The notes beneath the pieces were generated by a model that worked only from the letters and a program-made list of their open reading frames with translations, was not told where the DNA came from and did not search any database. A program made the translations under genes and the position numbers. Shown here in pieces: positions 19,789 through 27,112 of a stretch of DNA of 60,552 nt. This DNA comes from Actinoplanes oryzae (lineage in GTDB: Bacteria; Actinomycetota; Actinomycetes; Mycobacteriales; Micromonosporaceae), in the NCBI RefSeq assembly GCF_030757795.1, contig NZ_JAUQWH010000040.1:1-60552 (forward strand). Reading direction: 5' to 3'. Numbering within the stretch: the stretch's first letter is position 1; the number at the start of each line of letters is the position of its first letter.

Positions 19789-19890
19789 AACGGGAGTCCT
19801 GTCAGCCGCGCGTGGGCACGGACAGGCGTCAGCGCGGCCCGTCCGTGTCGAGGGACACGTGGGCCCTGGCAGCAGCGCGGCCGGAAACCG
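19789..19890 (-). promoter_or_regulatory. Candidate erm attenuator: alternative stem-loops between leader ORF and erm
   Basis: On the minus strand the 102-base spacer can form GTGTC/GACAC (4-base loop), CACGGAC/GTCCGTG (7 bp) and GCCGCGC/GCGCGGC (7 bp). The second and third compete because each hairpin interleaves with the other. The erm ribosome binding site (AGGA, 8 bases before the ATG) lies at the downstream edge of the last stem. The arrangement matches the translational or transcriptional attenuators known for inducible erm genes. The pairing is by eye; no energies were computed. Confidence 0.5.
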
Positions 19891-19974
19891 TCAGGCGGCG
19901 CGACAGCCCAGGGCAAGACGCCCCGGTCGCACCCGCACCGAGAAGAACGCCGGCGCGAACATCCCCACCATCAT
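19891..19974 (-). CDS. Putative erm leader peptide (27 residues)
   Basis: A small ORF starting ATGATG at 19974 and ending TGA at 19891. The peptide begins MMVGMFAPAFFSVRVR and then continues PGRLALGCRAA. The R-V-R triplet fits the +X+ pattern (basic, any, basic) at which macrolide-bound ribosomes are known to stall, as in other erm leader peptides; it falls at codons 14-16, or 10-12 if the third ATG is used. No ribosome binding site precedes it, but a -10 box ends 7 bases before the ATG, so a leaderless transcript is likely. Its function is to sense macrolide-stalled ribosomes and expose the erm start; this is inference from layout. Confidence 0.55.
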   Translation of the reverse strand: MMVGMFAPAFFSVRVRPGRLALGCRAA

Positions 19975-19981
19975 GGCCGCG

Positions 19982-20019
19982 ACCCTATGCAGCCCGTCTC
20001 CAGCCTGTCACGCCGTTTT
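19982..20019 (-). promoter_or_regulatory. erm leader promoter, with WhiB7-like AT block
   Basis: On the minus strand: AAAA at 20019-20016, then four bases, GTGACA (-35) at 20011-20006, an 18-base spacer, and TAGGGT (-10) at 19987-19982, with the leader ATG 8 positions further. An A/T run a few bases upstream of the -35 box is the hallmark of promoters activated by WhiB7, the antibiotic-responsive regulator of erm genes in other actinobacteria. The match is by eye only. Confidence 0.45.
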
Positions 20020-20045
20020 CCCCGGGAAGTGCAAGGAACGGTCAA

Positions 20046-20081
20046 CCTTACTTACGCTTCCTCGTGGAAGTGTAAGTAAGG
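20046..20081. promoter_or_regulatory. 16-bp near-perfect palindrome upstream of the Fic gene
   Basis: CCTTACTTACGCTTCC at 20046-20061 and GGAAGTGTAAGTAAGG at 20066-20081 are complementary at 15 of 16 positions around a TCGT loop. The right arm ends 7 bases before the GTG start of the Fic gene and contributes the AAGG of its ribosome binding site. It is therefore either an operator (a long dimer site) or an mRNA hairpin that hides the start. Confidence 0.75.
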
Positions 20082-20088
20082 TGGTCGT

Positions 20089-21321
20089 GTGGTTACCGAA
20101 GACACGGTTGCGGTCCCCGTTCCTGCCGCGACCTACGAGGACCAGGTGTGGACACCGTCCGAGAACGGGCACTTCTCCCGGGCGGAGACGCGCCGGCAGC
20201 GAGGCACGTATCAGTCGATCGTCACAGCGTCGCTGGCCGATTGGCAACCTCGGTTGCCCACCTCTGTCGCGGCGGATGTCGAGGATGGTGCTCGTGCGCT
20301 GGTCGACTTCGACTCACACGCATTGCGGACGCTCGGTGCCGGCAGCCCCGCACTCGGGCCGATGTCCGCGATCCTGCTCCGCACGGAGAGCGCCTCGAGT
20401 TCGCAGATCGAGAATCTGACCACGAGCGCCCGGCAACTGGCGCTTGCCGAGATCGGGCAGAGTGACAAACCGAACGCTCAGGTCGTCGTCGGCAACGTTC
20501 GAGCCATGGAGGCGGCACTGGCTCTTGCCGACAACGTCGACGAGACGGCGATCCTCACGATGCACCGGGAGCTGATGCGGCACCAACCGGGCTTCGAGCA
20601 CCACGCCGGCCGATTCCGGAGCGAAGCCGTGTGGATCGGGCGCGACAACGCGGGACCGATCGGCGCCGACTTCGTCGCCCCGGATCACGGCCGGATTCTG
20701 GCAGCCGTCCGGGACACGGTCGCCTTTGCCGAACGCGACGACATTCCCGTGCTTGTGCAGGTCGCGGCCGCTCATGCGCAGTTCGAGACGATCCACCCGT
20801 TCGTCGACGGCAACGGCCGGACGGGGCGGGCGCTGGCTCAGTCGATGCTGCGGGGGAAGGGCTTGGTACGGCATGTGACCGTGCCCATCTCGGCAGGCCT
20901 GCTGACCGACGTCGGCACCTATTTCGCCGCGCTCACGGCCTTTCGTGCGGGCGATGCGGGCCCCGTCGTGCATCGCTTCTCCGACGCGGCCCGATTCGCC
21001 GCGGCTTCGGGCCGGATCCTGGTGGATGCCCTCGCGAACCAGTTGGCGGAGGCGCGGGAGAAGCTGGCGGGAGTCCGCCCGCATGCTGCGGCCTGGGGGG
21101 TCCTGTCCAAGCTGGTGGGCCAGCCCGTGGTCAACACCAGATACCTGACGTCCGAGCTGGGCATGAACGACGTCACGGCCAAGCGGACCCTTGACCTGTT
21201 GGTGGACCGCGAGGTGCTGGTGGAGCGCACCGGCCTGCGCCGGAATCGGATCTGGCAGCACTCGGGCATTCTCGGTGTGCTCGACGACTACGCCGCCATG
21301 ATCCGTCGCGGGCTGCCCTGA
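20089..21321 (+). CDS. Fic-family protein with C-terminal winged helix (probable AMP transferase)
   Basis: A 410-residue class II Fic protein. The inhibitory helix motif is seen as S104-SQI-E108-N109, so the enzyme should be kept off by its own N-terminal region. The active-site motif HPFVDGNGRTGR begins at H236, with all catalytic and ATP-phosphate-binding residues present. The Fic flap precedes it, and the last 80 residues (NTRYLTSELGMNDVTAKRTL) form a winged helix-turn-helix. It transfers AMP, or another nucleotide, to a hydroxyl on a target protein; the target is unknown. The winged helix and the large palindrome just upstream make autoregulation plausible. GTG start; codon use is somewhat less GC-biased than in neighbours. 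Confidence 0.88.
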   Translation: MVTEDTVAVPVPAATYEDQVWTPSENGHFSRAETRRQRGTYQSIVTASLADWQPRLPTSVAADVEDGARALVDFDSHALRTLGAGSPALGPMSAILLRTESASSSQIENLTTSARQLALAEIGQSDKPNAQVVVGNVRAMEAALALADNVDETAILTMHRELMRHQPGFEHHAGRFRSEAVWIGRDNAGPIGADFVAPDHGRILAAVRDTVAFAERDDIPVLVQVAAAHAQFETIHPFVDGNGRTGRALAQSMLRGKGLVRHVTVPISAGLLTDVGTYFAALTAFRAGDAGPVVHRFSDAARFAAASGRILVDALANQLAEAREKLAGVRPHAAAWGVLSKLVGQPVVNTRYLTSELGMNDVTAKRTLDLLVDREVLVERTGLRRNRIWQHSGILGVLDDYAAMIRRGLP

Positions 21322-21354
21322 ACCCGGCGGGTGCGGCGGCTGCCGATCATCGAT

Positions 21355-21383
21355 GTGACCTGCGGCCGGGACGCCGGTATGCT
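21355..21383 (+). promoter_or_regulatory. glyA promoter
   Basis: GTGACC (21355-21360), a 17-base spacer and TATGCT (21378-21383). Transcription would start near 21390, exactly at the 5-prime edge of the ZTP riboswitch, which supports both calls. Confidence 0.55.
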
Positions 21384-21388
21384 TGCCC

Positions 21389-21474
21389 GCAGGCCGTGAC
21401 TGGCGTGATCGGATGGACCAACCATCGGGGAGCGGCCGCACCCCCTTCGGGGTGACCTGCCGCGCGCCTGGGCC
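21389..21474 (+). ncRNA. ZTP riboswitch (pfl motif)
   Basis: The leader carries the conserved blocks of the ZTP/ZMP riboswitch in order: CCGTGACTGGCG (21394-21405), CCAACCATCGGGGAGCGG (21418-21435), a short variable hairpin ACCCCCTTCGGGGT (21440-21453), and CGCGCGCCTGGGC (21461-21473). The two conserved subdomains and the terminal CCTGGGC are diagnostic. ZTP accumulates when 10-formyl-tetrahydrofolate is short; binding turns on one-carbon genes, and glyA is a classic target. Downstream, an ACCT/AGGT pairing at about 21480-21496 could mask the GGGAGG ribosome binding site, pointing to control of translation. Confidence 0.88.
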
Positions 21475-21499
21475 TCATCACCTGTGATAGGGAGGTCCG

Positions 21500-22924
21500 A
21501 TGTCCGATCTCAACGCCGAATCGACCGCATTCCGCGCCGCGCTCGACGCCGTGCGTGCCGTCGAGCCGCGCATCGCCGACGCGATCGCGAAGGAGCTGCA
21601 CGACCAGCGCGAGTCGCTCAAGCTGATCGCGTCCGAGAATTATGCGTCTCCCGCCGTGCTGCTCGCGATGGGCAACTGGTTCTCCGACAAGTATGCGGAG
21701 GGCACGATCGGCCGCCGGTTCTACGCCGGCTGCCAGAATGTCGACACCGTCGAGTCGGTCGCCGTCGAGCACGCCAAGGCGCTGTTCGGGGCGGAGTACG
21801 CGTACGTGCAGCCGCACTCCGGCATCGACGCCAACCTCGTGGCCTACTGGGCGATCCTGGCCGACCGGGTCGAGGTGCCCTATCTCAAGAAGTTCGAGAA
21901 GCGCCAGATCAACGACCTGTCCGACGCCGAGTGGGCCGAGCTGCGCGCCGCCTTCGGCAACCAGCGCATGCTGGGCATGAGCCTCGACGCCGGCGGTCAC
22001 CTGACGCACGGGTTCCGGCCCAACATCTCCGGCAAGATGTTCGACCAGCGCTCCTACGGCGTCGACCCGGCCACCGGCCAGATCGACTACGCGGCGCTGC
22101 GCGAGACCGCCAGGGAATTCAAGCCGGCCGTGATCGTGGGCGGCTACTCGGCGTACCCCCGCAAGGTGAACTTCGCCACGATGCGCGAGATCGCCGACGA
22201 GGTCGGCGCGACGTTCATGGTCGACATGGCGCACTTCGCCGGCCTGGTGGCGGGCAAGGTGTTCACGGGCGACTTCAACCCGATCGAGCACGCCCACATC
22301 GTGACGACCACCACCCACAAGAGCCTGCGTGGCCCGCGCGGTGGCGCGGTGTTCGCCGGCCCCGAGCTCGCCGACCAGGTCGACCGCGGCTGCCCGATGG
22401 TGCTCGGCGGCCCGCTCGCGCACGTCATGGCCGCCAAGGCGATCGCGTTCGCGGAGGCCCGGCGCCCCGAGTTCGCCGACTACGCGCAGCGCATCGTCGC
22501 CAACAGCCAGGCGCTCGCCGAGGGCCTCAAGCGGCGCGGCGCCACGCTGGTCAGCGGCGGCACCGACAACCACCTGGTGCTGCTCGACGTCGACAAGTAC
22601 GGCCTGACCGGCCGCCAGGCGGAGCAGGCGCTGCTCGACAGCGGCATCGTCACCAACCGCAACGCGATCCCGTCCGACCCGAACGGCGCGTGGTACACCT
22701 CCGGCATCCGGGTCGGCACGCCCGCCCTCACGACCCGCGGGCTCGGCGTGGCGGAGATGGACCAGATCGCGGAGCTCATGCACACCGTGCTCAGCCAGAC
22801 GAAGGCCGGCGCGAGCAAGGCGAAGTTCGACCTCGACCCCGCTGTCAGCGACGGCGTGAGCAAGGCGGCGAACGAGCTGCTCGGCGGCTTCCCGCTCTAC
22901 CCGAGCGTGGACCTGGGCGCCTGA
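21500..22924 (+). CDS. glyA: Serine hydroxymethyltransferase
   Basis: A 474-residue PLP enzyme interconverting serine plus tetrahydrofolate with glycine plus 5,10-methylene-tetrahydrofolate. The Schiff-base lysine is K274 in [20 protein letters not shown] and [12 protein letters not shown] near the N-terminus are substrate/PLP motifs. It is about 55 residues longer than the E. coli enzyme, mainly through an insert at about residues 120-160 ([20 protein letters not shown]), which marks the long actinobacterial form. The ATG has a strong ribosome binding site (GGGAGG, 4 bases from it) and a ZTP riboswitch upstream, so production should rise when formyl-folate is limiting. Confidence 0.95.
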   Translation: MSDLNAESTAFRAALDAVRAVEPRIADAIAKELHDQRESLKLIASENYASPAVLLAMGNWFSDKYAEGTIGRRFYAGCQNVDTVESVAVEHAKALFGAEYAYVQPHSGIDANLVAYWAILADRVEVPYLKKFEKRQINDLSDAEWAELRAAFGNQRMLGMSLDAGGHLTHGFRPNISGKMFDQRSYGVDPATGQIDYAALRETAREFKPAVIVGGYSAYPRKVNFATMREIADEVGATFMVDMAHFAGLVAGKVFTGDFNPIEHAHIVTTTTHKSLRGPRGGAVFAGPELADQVDRGCPMVLGGPLAHVMAAKAIAFAEARRPEFADYAQRIVANSQALAEGLKRRGATLVSGGTDNHLVLLDVDKYGLTGRQAEQALLDSGIVTNRNAIPSDPNGAWYTSGIRVGTPALTTRGLGVAEMDQIAELMHTVLSQTKAGASKAKFDLDPAVSDGVSKAANELLGGFPLYPSVDLGA

Positions 22925-22940
22925 CACCCTCGTGACACCG

Positions 22941-22979
22941 CGGATGCCGTCCGGCCCGGAAGGGGCCGGGCGGCATCCG
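22941..22979 (+). terminator. glyA terminator-like stem-loop
   Basis: A 17-bp stem (22941-22957 with 22963-22979, one G-U-type mismatch) with a 5-base loop begins 16 bases after the glyA stop. It lacks a clear U-run, as is usual in high-GC actinobacteria. Its right arm is also the start of a 47-bp direct repeat. Confidence 0.65.
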
Positions 22980-23058
22980 GCGTTCGGCCGGACAACTTCG
23001 GCCCGGGGAGTGCCGGGCGGCATCCGGCGTCCGGCGGGACAAGTCGGGCCGGGGGGGA
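22965..23058. repeat. Imperfect 47-bp direct repeat (two units) between glyA and the TetR gene
   Basis: Units begin at 22965 and 23012, both with GCCGGGCGGCATCCGGCGT, and share most of the remaining sequence. Together with the left arm of the glyA terminator, the GGATGCCG element occurs three times here, so the repeat probably arose by duplication of the terminator arm. No coding potential. Confidence 0.65.
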
Positions 23059-23062
23059 ATGA

Positions 23063-23665
23063 TCATCCTTCCCGCGGCCGGACCAGCGGCAGGAAGATGT
23101 CGTCGACGATCTCCACGATGGCCTGCTCGGGGAGCGGCTGGAGCGTCACCATGATGTCGTGCCGGTAGAGGTCGAACGGCAGGTTCGCGATCCGCGGCGT
23201 GAGCCGGGCCGGATCCAGCTCGCCCCGCGCCGCCGCCCGGTCGTAGACCTCCTGCGCGGTCGGCCCCGGCTCCTCCCGCACGATGCTGCTGCGCAGGTCG
23301 GCGATGGTCCGGCCGGTCTCCGCGTAGAACGCACCCAGATGCACGCTGAGCAGCGCGGCGAACCGTGACCGCGTCTCGTTGAAGTCGAGCAGCATGGCGA
23401 TGAGGTCGCCCCGCAGGCTGCCGGTGTCCGGGACGACCCGGACCACGGCGCGGACGGCGTGCGTGATCGCCGCCTGGGCCAGCTCGTCCCGGGTCTGCCA
23501 GCGCCGATAGAGCACCGCACGACTTGTCTCCGCCCGCTGCGCCACCGCGTCGATGGTGAACGCGCCGTAGCCGTGGGCGTTGAGCTCCTCCCATGCCGCG
23601 TCGAGCAGCGCGTTCTCGAGTTCCTGCCCGCGCCGGCGCCCGGGCTTGCCATCCATAGGAGTCAC
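23063..23665 (-). CDS. TetR-family transcriptional regulator
   Basis: A 200-residue repressor with an N-terminal helix-turn-helix at about 17-63 (FTIDAVAQRAETSRAVLYRRW is the recognition region) and a TetR C-terminal ligand domain. Two starts are possible: GTG at 23665 and ATG at 23656. A TAAGAT -10 box ends six bases before the GTG, so a leaderless transcript from the GTG is favoured. It is divergent from the MFS efflux gene, with an inverted repeat covering both promoters, so it almost certainly represses the pump and itself. Confidence 0.87.
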   Translation of the reverse strand: MTPMDGKPGRRRGQELENALLDAAWEELNAHGYGAFTIDAVAQRAETSRAVLYRRWQTRDELAQAAITHAVRAVVRVVPDTGSLRGDLIAMLLDFNETRSRFAALLSVHLGAFYAETGRTIADLRSSIVREEPGPTAQEVYDRAAARGELDPARLTPRIANLPFDLYRHDIMVTLQPLPEQAIVEIVDDIFLPLVRPREG

Positions 23666-23668
23666 GGG

Positions 23669-23698
23669 TGTATCTTATCGCTCAGCCTATAAGAAACA
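23669..23698. promoter_or_regulatory. Operator between the TetR gene and the MFS gene
   Basis: TGTATCTTAT (23669-23678) and ATAAGAAACA (23689-23698) form an inverted repeat matching at 9 of 10 positions with a 10-base spacer, total 30 bp, a usual size for TetR-family operators. It overlaps the likely -10 boxes of both divergent genes (TAAGAT leftward; TATAAG rightward). Confidence 0.6.
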
Positions 23699-23720
23699 CT
23701 CGTGTATCTAAGGAGTCGCC

Positions 23721-25130
23721 GTGGACAAGCTCGACCCCGGGGTCAGACGGACCGCGATCGCCCTCGTCACCGGGGCGCTCGCGGTCGTCTTCGACAGCAC
23801 GATCGTCAGCGTGGCGTTGCAGGCGCTCGCCGAGGACCTCGACGCGAGCGTGGCGACGATCCAGTGGGTGAGCACGGCGTACCTGCTGGCGCTCTTCGTC
23901 ACGATCCCGGTCGCCGGCTGGGCGCAGCACAGCTTCGGCGGCAAGCGGCTCTGGCTGGCGAGCCTCGGCATCTTCCTGGCGGGCTCGGTGCTGTGCAGCC
24001 TGGCCTGGGACGCGCCGAGCCTGATCGCCTTCCGCGTGGTGCAGGGCCTCGGCGGCGGCCTGATGCTGCCGCTGATGACGACGATGCTCATGCAGGCCGC
24101 CGCCGGGCGCGCCCTCGGCCGGCTGATGGCCGTGATCAGCCTGCCCGTGATGGCCGGCCCGGTGCTCGGACCCGTGCTCGGCGGCGTGATCCTCGACCGG
24201 CTCGACTGGCCCTGGCTCTTCTGGGTCAACGTGCCGTTCTGCGTCGCCGGCATCGTCCTCGCGATCCGCCTGCTGCCGGCCGACGGCCCCCGCACCCGGC
24301 CCAGGCTCGACCTGCCGGGCCTCGCGCTCGTCGTCCCCGGCGTCATTGCCGTCCTGTACGCCCTCACGAACGTCACCGAGCCCGGCGGCTTCGGCCGCGT
24401 CGACGTCCTCGGGCCGCTGACCGGCGGCGCCGCGCTGCTCGTGGCCTTCGTCGCCTGGGCCGTCCGCCGCGGCGGCAGCGCGCTGGTCGACGTGCGCCTG
24501 CTCCGCCACCGGCCGCTCGCCTCGGCGTCGGTCCTGATGTTCCTCTCCGGCGCCGCCCTCTACGGCGCGATGCTGCTGCTCCCGCTCTTCTACCAGGAGG
24601 TACGCGGCGCGGACGCCCTCGGAGCCGGCCTCATGCTCGTCCCCCAGGGCATCGGCACGCTGCTGAGCCGCTCGCTGGCCGGCCGCTTCACCGACCGCTT
24701 CGGCCCGCGTGTCGTCTCGGCCGCCGGCTTCGCGCTCGTCGCCCTGTCCACAGTGCCGTTCGCCTTCGCGGACACCGCCTCGAACACCTGGCTCCTCGCC
24801 GCCGTCCTGCTGCTCCGCGGCGCCGGGCTGGGCGCCGTCATGATCCCCCTGATGAGCGCCGCCTTCGTCGGGCTGGACCGGCCCGACATGCCGCACGCCA
24901 GCATCATCACCCGGGTCGCCCAGCAGCTCGGCGGCTCCTTCGGCGTGGCCGTCCTCGCCGTCATCCTGCACGGTGCCGCCCAGCACGCCATCGACCCGGC
25001 CGCCGCCTTCCAGGAGTCCTTCTGGTGGGCTGTCGGCTTCACCGCCTTCGCCGTCCTCGTCTCCCTGCTCCTGCCCGGCCGCCCCGAGGCCGAGCCCGAG
25101 GTGCAGCCGGTTGCGGCCGCCGCGGCTTGA
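23721..25130 (+). CDS. MFS drug-efflux transporter, DHA2 (EmrB/QacA) family
   Basis: A 469-residue polytopic membrane protein with about 14 hydrophobic segments. Landmarks: FDSTIVSVALQALAEDL in the first helix region, QWVSTAYLL in TM2, and the motif C-like GPVLGPVLGGVI in TM5. These mark a proton-driven multidrug exporter of the 14-TM DHA2 family. The GTG start has AAGGAG 5 bases upstream. It is divergent from a TetR-type repressor with a shared operator, the standard arrangement for an inducible pump. Substrates unknown. Confidence 0.9.
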   Translation: MDKLDPGVRRTAIALVTGALAVVFDSTIVSVALQALAEDLDASVATIQWVSTAYLLALFVTIPVAGWAQHSFGGKRLWLASLGIFLAGSVLCSLAWDAPSLIAFRVVQGLGGGLMLPLMTTMLMQAAAGRALGRLMAVISLPVMAGPVLGPVLGGVILDRLDWPWLFWVNVPFCVAGIVLAIRLLPADGPRTRPRLDLPGLALVVPGVIAVLYALTNVTEPGGFGRVDVLGPLTGGAALLVAFVAWAVRRGGSALVDVRLLRHRPLASASVLMFLSGAALYGAMLLLPLFYQEVRGADALGAGLMLVPQGIGTLLSRSLAGRFTDRFGPRVVSAAGFALVALSTVPFAFADTASNTWLLAAVLLLRGAGLGAVMIPLMSAAFVGLDRPDMPHASIITRVAQQLGGSFGVAVLAVILHGAAQHAIDPAAAFQESFWWAVGFTAFAVLVSLLLPGRPEAEPEVQPVAAAAA

Positions 25131-25303
25131 GGCAACCTCCCGGCCCGCGACATCGCCTGCTGAATGCACCCCGAGCCGTCTTGGATCACGCACGTCGCCC
25201 GGTGGGGCTCCGCGCTCCGGACGCGCCAGCGGCCGGCGGAGTCGTGCCGGGCCCTCGGCGTGAGCGGCGGTCTGTACCCCCCACCCAGCTACGACATCCG
25301 CTC

Positions 25304-26098
25304 TTACGCTCTTGATTTTTCGCTGCGCGTGACCGGCGGCGGGGGCTCGGCGGCGCCGGTCATGATGGCCACCGCCTCGTTCATGCTGTGCGACTCGGGG
25401 GTGATGACCGTCGCGCGGCGGCCGAGGCGCTGGATGTGGATGCGGTCGGCCACCTCGAAGACGTGGGGCATGTTGTGGCTGATCAGGATCACCGGGAGGC
25501 CGCGGTCGCGGACGTCGCGGATGAGTTGGAGGACGCGGTTGCCCTCCTTGACGCCGAGGGCGGCGGTGGGCTCGTCGAGGATGACGACCTTGCTGCCGAA
25601 GGCGGCCGAGCGCGCCACCGCCACCGCCTGCCGCTGGCCGCCGGAGAGCGACTCGACCGGCTGGCCGATGTTCTGCAGGGTGCCGATGCCGAGGTCGGAC
25701 ATGTGCCGCTTGGCCTCGCTGCGCATGTGCCCGCGGTCGAGCATGCGGAAGACCGAACCGAGGATGCCGGGGCGCCGGTGCTCGCGGCCCAGGAAGAGGT
25801 TGTCGGCGATGTCGAGGCCGGGCGAGACCGCGAGCGTCTGGTAGACGGTCTCGATGCCGGCCTCGCGCGCCTCCATCGGGTTGCGGAACTGCACGCGCTG
25901 CCCGTCCAGGTAGATCTCGCCGCTGTCCGGGACCAGCGCGCCGGAGAGGGCCTTGATCAGGCTGGACTTGCCGGCGCCGTTGTCGCCGATGACCGCGAGG
26001 ATCTCGCCCGGATAGAGCTCGAGGTCGCCGCTCTCGATGGCGGTGACGCGGCCGTACCGCTTGGTGAGGCCCCGGGCCTCCAGCACAGGAGCACTCAC
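25304..26098 (-). CDS. Sugar ABC transporter ATP-binding protein (single NBD, FrcA-like)
   Basis: A 264-residue ATPase with only one nucleotide-binding domain: Walker A GDNGAGKSS at 38-46, signature LSGGQRQAV, Walker B VVILDEPTAALGV, and the H-loop ISHNMPHVF. Ribose- and xylose-type importers usually have a duplicated NBD of about 500 residues; the half-size form with the ISHNMPHVFEVADRIHIQRLGRR ending is typical of the FrcA branch. The start is a GTG overlapping the permease stop (GTGA). Last gene of a three-gene operon (binding protein, permease, ATPase). Fructose is a candidate substrate by family only. Confidence 0.85.
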   Translation of the reverse strand: MSAPVLEARGLTKRYGRVTAIESGDLELYPGEILAVIGDNGAGKSSLIKALSGALVPDSGEIYLDGQRVQFRNPMEAREAGIETVYQTLAVSPGLDIADNLFLGREHRRPGILGSVFRMLDRGHMRSEAKRHMSDLGIGTLQNIGQPVESLSGGQRQAVAVARSAAFGSKVVILDEPTAALGVKEGNRVLQLIRDVRDRGLPVILISHNMPHVFEVADRIHIQRLGRRATVITPESHSMNEAVAIMTGAAEPPPPVTRSEKSRA

Positions 26099-27111
26099 GA
26101 CTTGACCTTCCTGATCCACTGGTCCAGGGACACGGCGACGAGCACGAGCAGGCCGATGGCGAAGCCCTGCCAGACGACTTCGACGCCGCCGAGCTGCAGG
26201 CCGTTGCGGAAGACGCCGACGATCAGGGCGCCGATCAGCGTGCCGAGGACACCGCCGCGGCCGCCGAAGAGGCTGGTGCCGCCGAGGACCACGGCGGTGA
26301 TGGAGTCCAGGTTGTACTCGGTGCCGACGTTGGGGCTGGCCGACGCGAGCCGGCCGATGAGGATCCAGCCGCCGATCGCGTAGAGCAGACCGGCGACCGT
26401 GTAGACCGAGAAGAGCACCCGGCCGGTCCGGATGCCCGCGAGCCGGGCGGCCTCCCGGTCGTCGCCCGTGGCGTAGACGTGCTTGCCCCAGGCGGTCGAG
26501 CGCAGGGCGTAGAAGAAGAAGGCGAAGAGCGCCAGCATGAGGATCGACCCGTACGTGAGCCGGAAGCTCCCGATCGGGAGGGATTCGCCCGTCCACGTCA
26601 TGATGCCGGGCATGTCGGAGCCGCGTACCGTCTCGCTGTTGGAGACCACCGAGTTGAGCGAGAAGAAGATGGTCAGCGTGCCCAGCGTGACGATGAACGG
26701 GGGCAGCTTGATCCGGGTCACCAGCACGCCGTTGAGGGCGCCCATCGCCGTGCCGCAGACCAGGCCGAGCAGCAGCGCGATGACGCCCGGCAGCCCGGCG
26801 TCGAAGGCGAAGTTGGCCGCGATGATCGACGAGAAGACCGCGATCGCGCCCGCCGACAGGTCGATGCCGGCGGTGAGGATCACCAGCGTCTGACCCAGGG
26901 CGAGCGTGGCGATGACGGTGACCTGGGCGAGCACCAGCGAGAGGTTGGTCGCCGAGAAGAAGCGCTCGTTCACGATCGAGAAGGCCACGATCGCGATGAC
27001 GAGTACGGCCAGCGGCCCGAGCACCGGATTGCCGTGCAGAATGTGCTGCACCCGCTCGGTCAGGGTCTCGTGCCGGGCGACCTCGAAGTCGCCGACCGCC
27101 GAAGTCGCCAT
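26095..27111 (-). CDS. Sugar ABC transporter permease (FrcC/RbsC family)
   Basis: A 338-residue permease of the branched-chain-type sugar family with about 8-10 hydrophobic segments. Landmarks: QTLVILTAGIDLSAGAIAVFSS, LNGVLVTRIKLPPFIVTLGT, a GDDREAARLAGIR coupling segment and VVLGGTSLFGGRGGVLGT. These are shared by ribose, xylose and fructose importers. The N-terminus includes a cytoplasmic stretch of about 40 residues before TM1. It starts one base after the binding-protein stop and overlaps the ATPase start. Confidence 0.88.
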   Translation of the reverse strand: MATSAVGDFEVARHETLTERVQHILHGNPVLGPLAVLVIAIVAFSIVNERFFSATNLSLVLAQVTVIATLALGQTLVILTAGIDLSAGAIAVFSSIIAANFAFDAGLPGVIALLLGLVCGTAMGALNGVLVTRIKLPPFIVTLGTLTIFFSLNSVVSNSETVRGSDMPGIMTWTGESLPIGSFRLTYGSILMLALFAFFFYALRSTAWGKHVYATGDDREAARLAGIRTGRVLFSVYTVAGLLYAIGGWILIGRLASASPNVGTEYNLDSITAVVLGGTSLFGGRGGVLGTLIGALIVGVFRNGLQLGGVEVVWQGFAIGLLVLVAVSLDQWIRKVKS

Positions 27112-27112
27112 G

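Noticed and set aside
23063..25130. TetR/MFS pair as part of an antibiotic biosynthetic cluster with erm
   Set aside because: Between them lie fic and glyA with their own regulation, and no biosynthetic enzymes occur anywhere nearby; proximity alone is not evidence.
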